Shown here: one piece after another, positions 28,362 through 36,854 of the stretch
Layout: each line of letters opens with the position of its first letter
Numbering within the stretch: the first letter of the stretch is position 1
Assembly: GCA_003533785.1 (NCBI GenBank)
Contig: DQCR01000030.1
Span: 1 to 59,385 of the forward strand
DNA: 59,385 nt
Source: Flavobacteriaceae bacterium
GTDB taxonomy: Bacteria > Bacteroidota > Bacteroidia > Flavobacteriales > Flavobacteriaceae
Reading direction: 5' to 3'
Notes under the pieces: generated by a model
What the model saw: only the letters and a program-made list of their open reading frames with translations
What the model was told of the DNA's origin: nothing
Database searches by the model: none
Program-made: the position numbers and the translations under genes

Positions 28362-30152
28362 ATGAAGGAGAATACCCCACCCCAAAAGGCTTGGTTTCCC
28401 GAAATCCCTTTACCACAAACAGTGATTCACTACTGTGAGCAATATGGTATCCAGCGTATTGTTATTTCCGCAGGATCTCGAAATGCACCCCTAACCAACG
28501 GTTTTGTAGAAACCCCTTATTTCAAGACCTACAGTGTCGTTGACGAAAGGGCAGCTGCATTTTTTGGTCTGGGCATGGCACAACAACTCCAATCAGCGGT
28601 AGCTCTAGTCTGTACCTCTGGATCGGCCTTGTTAAATTATTATCCCGCTGTTGCTGAAGCGTATTATTCAACTATTCCATTGGTGATTCTCTCTGCTGAC
28701 CGTATGCCACATCGGATAGATATTGGGGATGGACAAACAATACAACAGCAGGGTGTTTTTGGCCCACATTTGGTGGGTACCGCTGCTTTAAAACCAGATG
28801 TCGAACATGCTACAGATACCTTGCTTGAAAGTCCTTTACAACAATTGGTTCCTACTGAAGCAAAATATAGGGAAATAGCCGCCATACAAAAAGTACATCA
28901 GAAACATAATGAAGACGAAATCAAGCGTGTACTTTCCTTGGCAATACATGAAAGAGGACCGGTTCATTTGAACATTCCTATGGAAGAACCTTTATATGGG
29001 ATGTCACAAAAACCCCTTCAATTTTCTCCGCTCAATAAAAAAACCTTCATCAAAAAAGAATCTCCTTCTTTTGATGCACTGGAGAGCGCGTGGAATAGCG
29101 CTTCGAAAAAAATGATTTTAGTGGGCGTTTTGCCACCCGATCCTGAATGGGACTCCATTTTAGATCGCTTGATGGAAGAACCCAGTGTTATTTTGTTGAC
29201 CGAAAAAACATCAAATCTACAGCATATCAATGCAATTAGCTCTATCGACTGCTTGCTAGCTCCCATGGAACTAGATCAAAATAATTTTGAAAAATCACTC
29301 CAACCGCAACTTCTAATTACACTAGGAGGCATGATTGTTTCCAAAAAAATAAAAGCTTTTCTTCGTGAAAATCCTGCTAATAATCATTTTCATCTTGACC
29401 CTGTTAAGGCCTATAATACTTTTTATCGCTTGGAGGAACATATTAAGATGCCAGCAAAAAAAGTGATTTCATATCTTCTAAAAAAAACCAAATCCGTTCC
29501 AAGCTCGTACCAACAAATTGTTCTGAGTAAGTATCACAATTACCTTCAAAAAGGGAAGGCATATTTGAAGGACATCCCTTTTTCAGACCTGAAAGCTTTT
29601 CAGCTTACATTCCAACAATTACCGAATCCTATTCATCTGCAAATTGGGAACAGTTCTCCAATTCGATATGCACAGCTTTTCGATTTGCCAAAAGCGATCA
29701 CTGTGAATTGCAATCGAGGAACCAGTGGAATTGACGGGAGTACCGCCACGGCAATTGGAGCCGCACAAATTCAAAAAACGCCCACACTTTTAATTACTGG
29801 AGATTTGAGTTTTTTCTATGATATCAACGGATTGTGGAACAATTATATTCCTTCACATTTTCGAATTATCATTATAAACAACAATGGAGGAGGCATATTT
29901 AGAATCCTTCCTGGTGAGAAAGACAGTTTCAAATACGACACCTATTTTGAGACGATTCATCATCGTTCTGCCCGTCAATTGGCCAAAAGTTTTGGGTTTT
30001 CCTATCGTAAAATAAAAGGAGCTTTTGGCCTTCGTTGGGCTTTAAAATCTTTCTTTTCCCCATCATCTAAGCCTCGGATTTTAGAAATCCAAACACCCAG
30101 AAAAATAAACGACACGATCTTATTGAATTACTTTAAGACTATGGTCAAATAG
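28362..30152 (+). CDS. menD: SEPHCHC synthase (menaquinone biosynthesis MenD)
   Basis: MenD is a thiamine-diphosphate enzyme that joins isochorismate and 2-oxoglutarate. The 596-residue protein has the MenD-specific VISAGSRNAPLT near residue 32, VDERAAAFFGLGMA with the cofactor-activating Glu, the block CTSGSALLNYYPAVAEAYYS, and the C-terminal TPP motif GDLSFFYDINGLWNN...INNNGGGIF. I chose the ATG at 28362; the frame opens earlier inside menF. Confidence 0.96.
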   Translation: MKENTPPQKAWFPEIPLPQTVIHYCEQYGIQRIVISAGSRNAPLTNGFVETPYFKTYSVVDERAAAFFGLGMAQQLQSAVALVCTSGSALLNYYPAVAEAYYSTIPLVILSADRMPHRIDIGDGQTIQQQGVFGPHLVGTAALKPDVEHATDTLLESPLQQLVPTEAKYREIAAIQKVHQKHNEDEIKRVLSLAIHERGPVHLNIPMEEPLYGMSQKPLQFSPLNKKTFIKKESPSFDALESAWNSASKKMILVGVLPPDPEWDSILDRLMEEPSVILLTEKTSNLQHINAISSIDCLLAPMELDQNNFEKSLQPQLLITLGGMIVSKKIKAFLRENPANNHFHLDPVKAYNTFYRLEEHIKMPAKKVISYLLKKTKSVPSSYQQIVLSKYHNYLQKGKAYLKDIPFSDLKAFQLTFQQLPNPIHLQIGNSSPIRYAQLFDLPKAITVNCNRGTSGIDGSTATAIGAAQIQKTPTLLITGDLSFFYDINGLWNNYIPSHFRIIIINNNGGGIFRILPGEKDSFKYDTYFETIHHRSARQLAKSFGFSYRKIKGAFGLRWALKSFFSPSSKPRILEIQTPRKINDTILLNYFKTMVK

Positions 30153-30154
30153 TC

Positions 30155-30162
30155 TATTTTTG
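30155..30162 (+). promoter_or_regulatory. putative internal -7 box before menB
   Basis: TATTTTTG in the 26-base menD-menB gap, 16 bases before the menB ATG. A TTTA lies at about the -33 distance (one mismatch to TTTG). Confidence 0.4.
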
Positions 30163-30178
30163 AAATAAAATAGCAGCA

Positions 30179-30994
30179 ATGAGAAAATGGGAATCCATCG
30201 CAGAATACAGTGATATCAAATTTGAATTTTTTGAAGGGATTGCTAAAATTACAATCAACCGACCTGAAGTATACAATGCCTTCCGACCAGAAACCAACAA
30301 TCAAATGTTGGAAGCAATGGACATTTGCCGCGAAAGGAATGATATAGATGTTGTTGTCTTTACTGGGACAGGTGAAAAAGCCTTCTGCAGTGGGGGCGAT
30401 CAAAATGTCAAGGGTGTAGGGGGTTATGTTGGGGAAGACGGTGTGCCTCGATTGAATGTATTGGATTTGCACAAAAAAATACGAGAAATCCCTAAGCCTG
30501 TTATTGCAATGGTGAATGGCTATGCCATTGGTGGTGGGCATGTATTGCATGTGGTTTGTGATTTGACCATAGCGAGTGATAACGCTATTTTTGGTCAAAC
30601 AGGTCCCAAAGTAGGAAGTTTTGACGGTGGTTTTGGTTCTTCGTACTTGGCTCGACATGTAGGCCAAAAAAAAGCACGGGAAATCTGGTTTTTATGTCAG
30701 CAATATTCTGCCCAAGAAGCGCACGAAATGGGAATGGTCAATAAGGTAGTTCCTCTAGATCAATTAGAAAATACAGTGGTGGAATGGTGCAAAATAATGC
30801 AACAACGCAGCCCTTTGGCCTTACGAATGGTCAAGCGATGCCTAAATGCCGAGTTGGATGGTCAACATGGACTCATGCAGTTGGCTGGTGATGCTACTCT
30901 TATGTACTATTTGATGGATGAAGCCCAAGAAGGCAAACAAGCTTTTTTGGAAAAGAGAGCCCCTAACTTCAAGCAATATCCCAAGTTTCCGTAA
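30179..30994 (+). CDS. menB: 1,4-dihydroxy-2-naphthoyl-CoA synthase
   Basis: MenB is a crotonase-fold enzyme that closes the second ring from o-succinylbenzoyl-CoA. The 271-residue protein shows the oxyanion-hole motifs FCSGGDQNV and [12 protein letters not shown], and [20 protein letters not shown], a block characteristic of MenB rather than of other crotonases. It lies between menD and menA; menA starts one base after its stop. Confidence 0.97.
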   Translation: MRKWESIAEYSDIKFEFFEGIAKITINRPEVYNAFRPETNNQMLEAMDICRERNDIDVVVFTGTGEKAFCSGGDQNVKGVGGYVGEDGVPRLNVLDLHKKIREIPKPVIAMVNGYAIGGGHVLHVVCDLTIASDNAIFGQTGPKVGSFDGGFGSSYLARHVGQKKAREIWFLCQQYSAQEAHEMGMVNKVVPLDQLENTVVEWCKIMQQRSPLALRMVKRCLNAELDGQHGLMQLAGDATLMYYLMDEAQEGKQAFLEKRAPNFKQYPKFP

Positions 30995-30995
30995 A

Positions 30996-31916
30996 GTGAC
31001 CCAAGCATCCAAACTAAAGATATGGTTTGCTGCCGCTCGGTTGCGAACCCTACCCTTGTCAGTGGCTGGAATTATTACTGGTAATGCTCTTGCCCTACAG
31101 CAAGTTGATTTTTCTTGGTCGGTATTTGTTGGCGCGCTAATGACGGCAATTTCATATCAAGTATTATCCAATTTTGCTAATGATTATGGAGATGGAGTCA
31201 AGGGAACAGACAATGCCCATCGAGTAGGTCCTAAGCGTATTTTGCAACAAAAACTATTGACCGCTCCGTCCTTATTTAGAGGAATTATTATCACAGCCAT
31301 CTTCTCATTTATTCTATCCTTGGGTCTGATATACATCGCATTCGGTATTGAAAACCTTAAATGGATGGGGTTATTTTTATTCTTTTCCCTAGGTGCTATC
31401 TGGGCTGCTTATAATTATACCATAGGAGAAAAGGCTTATGGCTATTACGCTCTAGGTGATGTATTTGTCTTTGTTTTTTTTGGGGCTATAGCCGTTGGAG
31501 GAGCCTATTTTCTTCAAACCCACAGTTTACGTTTCGAAGTATTTTTATATGCAATTGCTTTGGGAGGGTTGAGTGTAGGTGTGCTGAATCTCAATAATAT
31601 GCGTGATCGTGAAAATGATCAAAATGTGAACAAACAAACCATCGCTACTCTCCTCGGCCATAAAAAAAGTAAAATATACCAATTTGTTTTGGTGATGGGG
31701 AGTCTAGTGGCAATTGGAACTGCGATAGGGTTTAATCAAACTTACGAATGGACCGCATTTTTACCCCTCCTTGCAGCAATACCACTATCTATCCAATTAA
31801 ACGGAATGGCAAGGACTCAACAACCTCATGCTTTTGATTCCTTTTTGAAACCATTAGCACTGACGACTTTTCTTCTTTCCCTATTAATATTTACAAGCAA
31901 ATGGTTGGAAATGTAA
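30996..31916 (+). CDS. menA: 1,4-dihydroxy-2-naphthoate polyprenyltransferase
   Basis: MenA is an integral membrane UbiA-family enzyme that prenylates and decarboxylates 1,4-dihydroxy-2-naphthoate to demethylmenaquinone. The protein has about eight to nine hydrophobic helices, and the first aspartate-rich motif NFANDYGDGVKGTD (about residues 59-72) binds the Mg2+-pyrophosphate. The frame is open from within menB. The GTG at 30996, right after the menB stop, gives a 306-residue protein of normal length. It ends inside the first codons of menC. Confidence 0.93.
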   Translation: MTQASKLKIWFAAARLRTLPLSVAGIITGNALALQQVDFSWSVFVGALMTAISYQVLSNFANDYGDGVKGTDNAHRVGPKRILQQKLLTAPSLFRGIIITAIFSFILSLGLIYIAFGIENLKWMGLFLFFSLGAIWAAYNYTIGEKAYGYYALGDVFVFVFFGAIAVGGAYFLQTHSLRFEVFLYAIALGGLSVGVLNLNNMRDRENDQNVNKQTIATLLGHKKSKIYQFVLVMGSLVAIGTAIGFNQTYEWTAFLPLLAAIPLSIQLNGMARTQQPHAFDSFLKPLALTTFLLSLLIFTSKWLEM

Positions 31917-32941
31917 AGGCTCGTTATGTTAAACATACCTTGTTGTTTAAACGTCCCAGTGGAACTTCCCGGGGCGTTTTAAATGAAAAAGAAACCTTTT
32001 TTATAATCCTAGAAGACGGAGAAAAAATAGGTGTTGGAGAATGTGGTTTATTGAGAGGATTGAGTATTGACGATGTTCCAGAGTATGAAGCCATTTTGCA
32101 GGGTTCGTGTGAGGCTATCACAGAAGACAATTTTAATCCAGATTCCCTATCATCTTTTCCTTCCTTACAGATGGGATTTGAAATGGCGCAAAGGTCACTC
32201 CAAGCAGAGAATCCTTTTATTCTTTTCAAGACCACATTCACAGAAGACACTTTTCAAATCCCAATAAACGGATTGGTGTGGATGGGAGACGTTGATTTTA
32301 TGCAGTCCCAAATCCAAGAAAAAATAACTGCTGGGTTTAGTTGCATAAAACTTAAAATCGGCGCTTTGGATTTCGATAAAGAACTTCAATTACTCGAAGA
32401 AATACGCAATCATTTCACTACGGATCAAATTGAAATACGAGTGGATGCTAATGGTGCTTTTTCCAATGACTCAGCTTTTGACAAGCTGAAACAATTAGCT
32501 CGTTATGATATTCATTCCATTGAGCAACCCATTGCCAGAGGCCAAGAAGAATTTATGAATACTCTTTGTCGTGAAAGCCCAATTCCAATTGCGCTAGACG
32601 AAGAATTGATTGGAATTTCAACGACTCAAATTGAAAGCCTTCTTGATGCGATCCAACCCCAATATATAATTTTAAAGCCCAGTTTATTGGGAGGGTTCAC
32701 GATTACTGAGCAATGGATACAGCATGCTACAAAGCGAAAGATTGGTTGGTGGGTAACCAGTGCTTTAGAAAGCAATATTGGATTGAGTGCAATTGCTCAA
32801 TGGACAGCCGAGATGGGGTGCAACTGGCCACAAGGATTGGGTACAGGAAGCCTGTATTCAAATAATATTCCAAGCCCTTTGGTCGTTGAAAATGGTTACC
32901 TTCGTTATGACCTTAAGAAGTCTTGGAAGTTTAATTTTTAG
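31901..32941 (+). CDS. menC: o-succinylbenzoate synthase
   Basis: MenC is an enolase-superfamily enzyme that dehydrates the cyclohexadiene intermediate to o-succinylbenzoate. The 346-residue protein has the catalytic pair K150-x-K152 (IKLKIGA), metal ligands D182 (RVDANGAF), E208 (SIEQPI) and D233 (ALDEELI), and second lysine K259 (ILKPSLLGG). The start overlaps menA by 16 bases. Promiscuous members also racemise N-acyl amino acids, but the men context fixes the role. Confidence 0.93.
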   Translation: MVGNVKARYVKHTLLFKRPSGTSRGVLNEKETFFIILEDGEKIGVGECGLLRGLSIDDVPEYEAILQGSCEAITEDNFNPDSLSSFPSLQMGFEMAQRSLQAENPFILFKTTFTEDTFQIPINGLVWMGDVDFMQSQIQEKITAGFSCIKLKIGALDFDKELQLLEEIRNHFTTDQIEIRVDANGAFSNDSAFDKLKQLARYDIHSIEQPIARGQEEFMNTLCRESPIPIALDEELIGISTTQIESLLDAIQPQYIILKPSLLGGFTITEQWIQHATKRKIGWWVTSALESNIGLSAIAQWTAEMGCNWPQGLGTGSLYSNNIPSPLVVENGYLRYDLKKSWKFNF

Positions 32942-32944
32942 TCC

Positions 32945-33841
32945 ATGTACATAGAACAAGTCCGTACTTCATCAAATACTTTTATGAGTTATTTGTTGGG
33001 TTCTTTGGTCTTGGTATTATTCACTCTTATCGGTCAAATTCCCCTCACTCAGGCCATTTTTCAATACGCACAAGGGCCTGTAGATCCCAGCAACGCTTCC
33101 GAACTAATGAACGCCATTCCAAGTCAGCTACGCTTATTATTACAAATGCTTCCCTTTGCTGTCCTATTCTTGGGCATGTGGTTTGTCAATCGATTTCTAC
33201 ACCAGCTCAACTTTCATCAATTAGTTACCAGTAGAAGAAATGTGGATTGGAATCGGGTACTGTTTTCCTTTTGGCTCTGGGGCGGGGTAACTATAATCCT
33301 ATTGTTATTTGGGTGTTTAATGGCTCCGGAAGAATATGTTTTCAATTTTAAATGGCGAACTTTTCTGCCGCTCCTATTCTTAGGAACCCTATTGATTCCG
33401 ATTCAAACAAGTACTGAAGAGCTTCTTTTCCGTGGGTATTTATTACAGGGTTTTGGTGTTTTATTCAAAAACAGATGGCTTCCTCTTATTCTTACTTCTG
33501 TTCTCTTTGGAGGGTTGCATTATGCCAATCCTGAAGTTGACCAATTTGGATTGGGCATTATGTTTTACTACATAGGAACTGGTTTTTTTTTGGGAATAAT
33601 TACCTTGGTGGATGAGGGTTTGGAATTGGCCTTAGGATTTCATGCAGCCAACAACTTATTTGGAGCCTTACTGATGAGTTCTGAATGGTCTGCTTTTCAA
33701 ACGGATGCAATACTTATTTTCACAGGTCAGCCAGTCTTATGGAGTGAAATTATTATATCCCTTGGTCTTTGTTATCCTATAGTATTCTATTTATTTTACA
33801 GGAAATACCATTGGAAAAAAATAAGTAACAAACTCTTATAA
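32945..33841 (+). CDS. CPBP-family intramembrane endopeptidase (CAAX-protease-like)
   Basis: The 298-residue protein has about eight membrane segments and the CPBP (Abi/Rce1-like) motifs: E158-E159-xxx-R163 (STEELLFRGYLL), H192 (FGGLHYANPE) and H233 (GFHAANNLFG). The glutamates and histidines form the active site in eukaryotic Rce1, which cleaves prenylated CAAX proteins; bacterial substrates are mostly unknown. It sits between menC and menE with gaps of 3 and 7 bases, so it is clearly part of the men operon although no step of menaquinone synthesis needs a protease. Confidence 0.88.
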   Translation: MYIEQVRTSSNTFMSYLLGSLVLVLFTLIGQIPLTQAIFQYAQGPVDPSNASELMNAIPSQLRLLLQMLPFAVLFLGMWFVNRFLHQLNFHQLVTSRRNVDWNRVLFSFWLWGGVTIILLLFGCLMAPEEYVFNFKWRTFLPLLFLGTLLIPIQTSTEELLFRGYLLQGFGVLFKNRWLPLILTSVLFGGLHYANPEVDQFGLGIMFYYIGTGFFLGIITLVDEGLELALGFHAANNLFGALLMSSEWSAFQTDAILIFTGQPVLWSEIIISLGLCYPIVFYLFYRKYHWKKISNKLL

Positions 33842-33848
33842 AACAATC

Positions 33849-34913
33849 ATGAGAATCCCTCATTATTCTAAGATTCACAATCGGTTTAAAATCAATGGAT
33901 GTCACTATAACCAAAGAGAATTAAAACTCGTTGCCTATGATTTCATCAAAGAAGGTGAAACCTTTGAGGAGGTAATTGGAGTTTTTTTATTGGACTGGTT
34001 GGATGGAAATGAAAGCATAGAAGTTCAAACTTCAGGTTCTACAGGAAGTCCAAGGAGGCTCCTCGTATCCAAACAAGCGATGGTCAATTCTGCAGTTCGG
34101 ACTGCAGAATACTTCGGTTTGCAAGTGGGACAACGAGCACTTCATTGTCTTCCAGTAGATTATATTGCAGGAAAAATGATGTTAGTACGGGCAATGGTAC
34201 TGGGACTAGATGTACATATGATCCCCCCTAAAATGGATTTGGATTGGTTGGATAGAGACTATGATTTTTGTGCCATGATCCCGCTTCAGGCTAAGAATGC
34301 TCTTTCGAAACTCGACCAGATAAGAACCCTCCTGATTGGTGGAGCTCCCATTTCCAACTCCCTCCGTATGGCCCTGTCTGTGTGTGGATCGTCTGTTTTT
34401 GAAACCTATGGTATGACGGAGACCCTTACTCATATTGCAGTTTCAAAAGTAACACTACCCCAGAACCCATTTGAAGTGCTGCCAGAAGTATCTATAGACG
34501 CGGATGAGGAAGGCTGTCTTATTATTTCAGCTCCCCACTTGTCCGAGGAGTCTATCCATACTCAGGATTTAGTACAAATCCTTGATTCATCTCATTTTAC
34601 TCTCATTGGGCGTGTCAATAATGTCGTCAATTCTGGAGGGAAAAAGCTGTTTCCTGAACAGTTGGAAAAGGAATTAGGTGACCTAGGGTATCCCTTCTTT
34701 TTTGCAGGACAAACCGATACTGATTTGGGCCAAAAGCTAGTACTGATTATCGAAACTAAAAAAGACGTACGAGAACTTGTTAGAGAAGAACTTGAAAAGC
34801 GATTGGGCGAAGAAAATCAACGTTATTTGAAAGAGATTTATACTTTGAAGACGTTTAAATACACCCCCACAGGAAAAATTGATCGACCAAGTACACTAGC
34901 TATTTTAGGATAA
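33849..34913 (+). CDS. menE: o-succinylbenzoate-CoA ligase
   Basis: MenE activates o-succinylbenzoate with ATP and CoA. The 354-residue AMP-binding protein is shorter than E. coli MenE (about 450), as is usual in Bacteroidetes. The P-loop-like TSGSTGSPRRLLVSK lies near residue 60, the A5 motif is ETYGMTETLTHIA, and the hinge region contains GRVNNVVNSGGKKLFPEQLE. The C-terminal lysine motif is TPTGKIDRP. It is the last men gene and abuts the convergent carboxylase gene with no base between the stops. Confidence 0.93.
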   Translation: MRIPHYSKIHNRFKINGCHYNQRELKLVAYDFIKEGETFEEVIGVFLLDWLDGNESIEVQTSGSTGSPRRLLVSKQAMVNSAVRTAEYFGLQVGQRALHCLPVDYIAGKMMLVRAMVLGLDVHMIPPKMDLDWLDRDYDFCAMIPLQAKNALSKLDQIRTLLIGGAPISNSLRMALSVCGSSVFETYGMTETLTHIAVSKVTLPQNPFEVLPEVSIDADEEGCLIISAPHLSEESIHTQDLVQILDSSHFTLIGRVNNVVNSGGKKLFPEQLEKELGDLGYPFFFAGQTDTDLGQKLVLIIETKKDVRELVREELEKRLGEENQRYLKEIYTLKTFKYTPTGKIDRPSTLAILG

Positions 34914-36542
34914 CTAGACTTGTAGAATTCCCATATTAAATTTCTTTTGAATCGGGGCATGGTCAGCTGCTTCGATTCCCATCGAGATCCATTTACGGGT
35001 CTGGGAAGGATCTATAATAGCATCTACCCACAATCGTGCAGCTGCGTATAAAGGTTGTGTTTGTTCGTGATAGTGAGCTTCTATTTTTTCTAAATGTTTC
35101 TTTTTTTTATCAGCTCTTATTTTTTTTCCTTTTTTCTCAAGCGAGGCCGTTTCGATCTGCTGCAGTACTTTAGCAGCCTGTGTTCCGCCCATCACAGCAA
35201 TTTGTGCTGAAGGCCATGCTACTATCAATCGGGGATCATAGGCCTTACCACACATAGCGTAATTTCCAGCCCCATAAGAATTGCCTATAATGACTGTAAA
35301 CTTAGGGACTACTGAATTTGCTACAGCGTTGACCATTTTGGCACCGTCTTTAATGATTCCACCATGTTCGGATTGACTGCCAACCATAAAACCTGTCACA
35401 TCTTGGAAGAAAACCAAAGGGATTTTACGTTGATTACAATTGGCAATGAATCGAGTTGCCTTGTCGGCACTATCACTATAAATTACACCTCCAAATTGCA
35501 TTTGACCATTAGCATTTTTAGACACCAATCGCTGGTTGGCGACAATACCAACAGACCATCCGTCAATGCGGGCATAAGCAGTGATGAGGGTTTTGCCATA
35601 GTCTGGTTTGTACTCTTCAAGACTTCCGTTGTCTACTATACTGTCTAAAATTGAGTAGGTATTATAGGGTTGGGTGCGTTCTTTTGGGAGTTTACTGAAA
35701 ATCTGATCCTCGTTATCCTCAGGAGATAGCGATTCTATCCGGTCGAAGCCTGCTCTAGGAGCTTTTCCCGTTCGACCTATAAGAGTCCGAATTCGTTGTA
35801 AGGCATCGGCATCATCTTTGGCTTTGAAGTCTGTGACACCACTAATTTCGCAATGTGTGGTGGCTCCCCCTAGGGTTTGGTTATCGATATTTTCTCCAAT
35901 AGCTGCTTTGACCAGATAACTTCCTGCTAGAAAAATACTCGCAGTTTGATCAACTATCATAGCTTCATCGGACATAATTGGTAAATAGGCCCCACCGGCA
36001 ACACAACTCCCCATTATAGCTGAAATTTGTATAATACCTTCGGCACTCATTTGTGCATTATTTCTGAAAATCCGGCCAAAGTGCTCCTTATCTGGAAAAA
36101 TCTCATCTTGCATCGGTAAATAAACACCAGCACTATCTACCAGATAAACAATAGGAATTCGGTTTTCCATGGCGATTTCCTGGGCTCGTAAGTTTTTCTT
36201 TCCTGTGATAGGGAACCAAGCCCCTGCCTTCACAGAGGCGTCATTGGCAACAATCACACACAAGCGACCAGTAATTTTTCCAAGGCCACAAATGACCCCG
36301 CCTGCAGGACAGCCTCCAGCTTCTTTATACATATTGTGGCCGGCAAAACCACCAATTTCAAAAAAAGTAGTTTCAGGATCAATTAACGCTGTGACTCGCT
36401 CTCTAGCAGTCATTTTTCCAGCAGCTTTAATCTTTTCCAAACGCTTCTTTCCTCCACCTTGCTTGATGGTAGTAAATAGTTGTTGAAGATCACTCAATAG
36501 CATCTTATTGTGATCGATATTTTTTTCTGCACTCAGATCCAT
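34914..36542 (-). CDS. acyl-CoA carboxylase beta subunit (methylcrotonyl-CoA carboxylase-like carboxyltransferase)
   Basis: The 542-residue protein has the two crotonase-type halves of a biotin-dependent carboxyltransferase. Long blocks such as EIFPDKEHFGRIFRN, MGSCVAGGAYLP and TLGGATTHCEISGVTD follow the beta subunit of 3-methylcrotonyl-CoA carboxylase (leucine breakdown) more closely than propionyl-CoA carboxylase. The biotin-carboxylase/BCCP alpha subunit is not adjacent. The frame continues to 36635, but the ATG at 36542 (MDLSAEKN) fits the family. Geranyl-CoA or another acyl-CoA is an alternative substrate. Confidence 0.85.
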   Translation of the reverse strand: MDLSAEKNIDHNKMLLSDLQQLFTTIKQGGGKKRLEKIKAAGKMTARERVTALIDPETTFFEIGGFAGHNMYKEAGGCPAGGVICGLGKITGRLCVIVANDASVKAGAWFPITGKKNLRAQEIAMENRIPIVYLVDSAGVYLPMQDEIFPDKEHFGRIFRNNAQMSAEGIIQISAIMGSCVAGGAYLPIMSDEAMIVDQTASIFLAGSYLVKAAIGENIDNQTLGGATTHCEISGVTDFKAKDDADALQRIRTLIGRTGKAPRAGFDRIESLSPEDNEDQIFSKLPKERTQPYNTYSILDSIVDNGSLEEYKPDYGKTLITAYARIDGWSVGIVANQRLVSKNANGQMQFGGVIYSDSADKATRFIANCNQRKIPLVFFQDVTGFMVGSQSEHGGIIKDGAKMVNAVANSVVPKFTVIIGNSYGAGNYAMCGKAYDPRLIVAWPSAQIAVMGGTQAAKVLQQIETASLEKKGKKIRADKKKKHLEKIEAHYHEQTQPLYAAARLWVDAIIDPSQTRKWISMGIEAADHAPIQKKFNMGILQV

Positions 36543-36674
36543 GCACGCGTTTTTCTTTCTGTAAAAATAGTAATTAAATAAGGGGATATGAGATATTGTT
36601 TGTGTTTCCTCTTGCTTTTGTCTGCCCTTTTTCACAAAAAAACTACGATATTTGCTAGAATGGAAACCTCACTT

Positions 36675-36854
36675 ATGAATCTAAACAAAAATAAAATTTT
36701 CGGATATGCAGCCTTGATTATGGGGCTCCTTGGAGTCGCTATCATCGTACTAGGAATACTTCTCTATAAAGAATACATTGTAGGATTCGGATTGGTCGGT
36801 GCAGGCTTTATGGCGGTGGCATGGACGTTTAATGCCCTAAGGGGGCGCATTTAA
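36675..36854 (+). CDS. small two-helix membrane protein upstream of ettA
   Basis: The 59-residue protein MNLNKNKIFGYAALIMG... has two hydrophobic helices (about residues 9-27 and 32-50) separated by a short charged loop, and ends in FNALRGRI. It resembles small flavobacterial membrane proteins labelled CAL67264 family, a recollection I cannot check. Its stop is immediately followed by the ettA start, so the pair is co-transcribed. An in-frame ATG at 36660 would add five residues, and a near-consensus -7 box (GATATTTG) lies just before that. Confidence 0.7.
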   Translation: MNLNKNKIFGYAALIMGLLGVAIIVLGILLYKEYIVGFGLVGAGFMAVAWTFNALRGRI

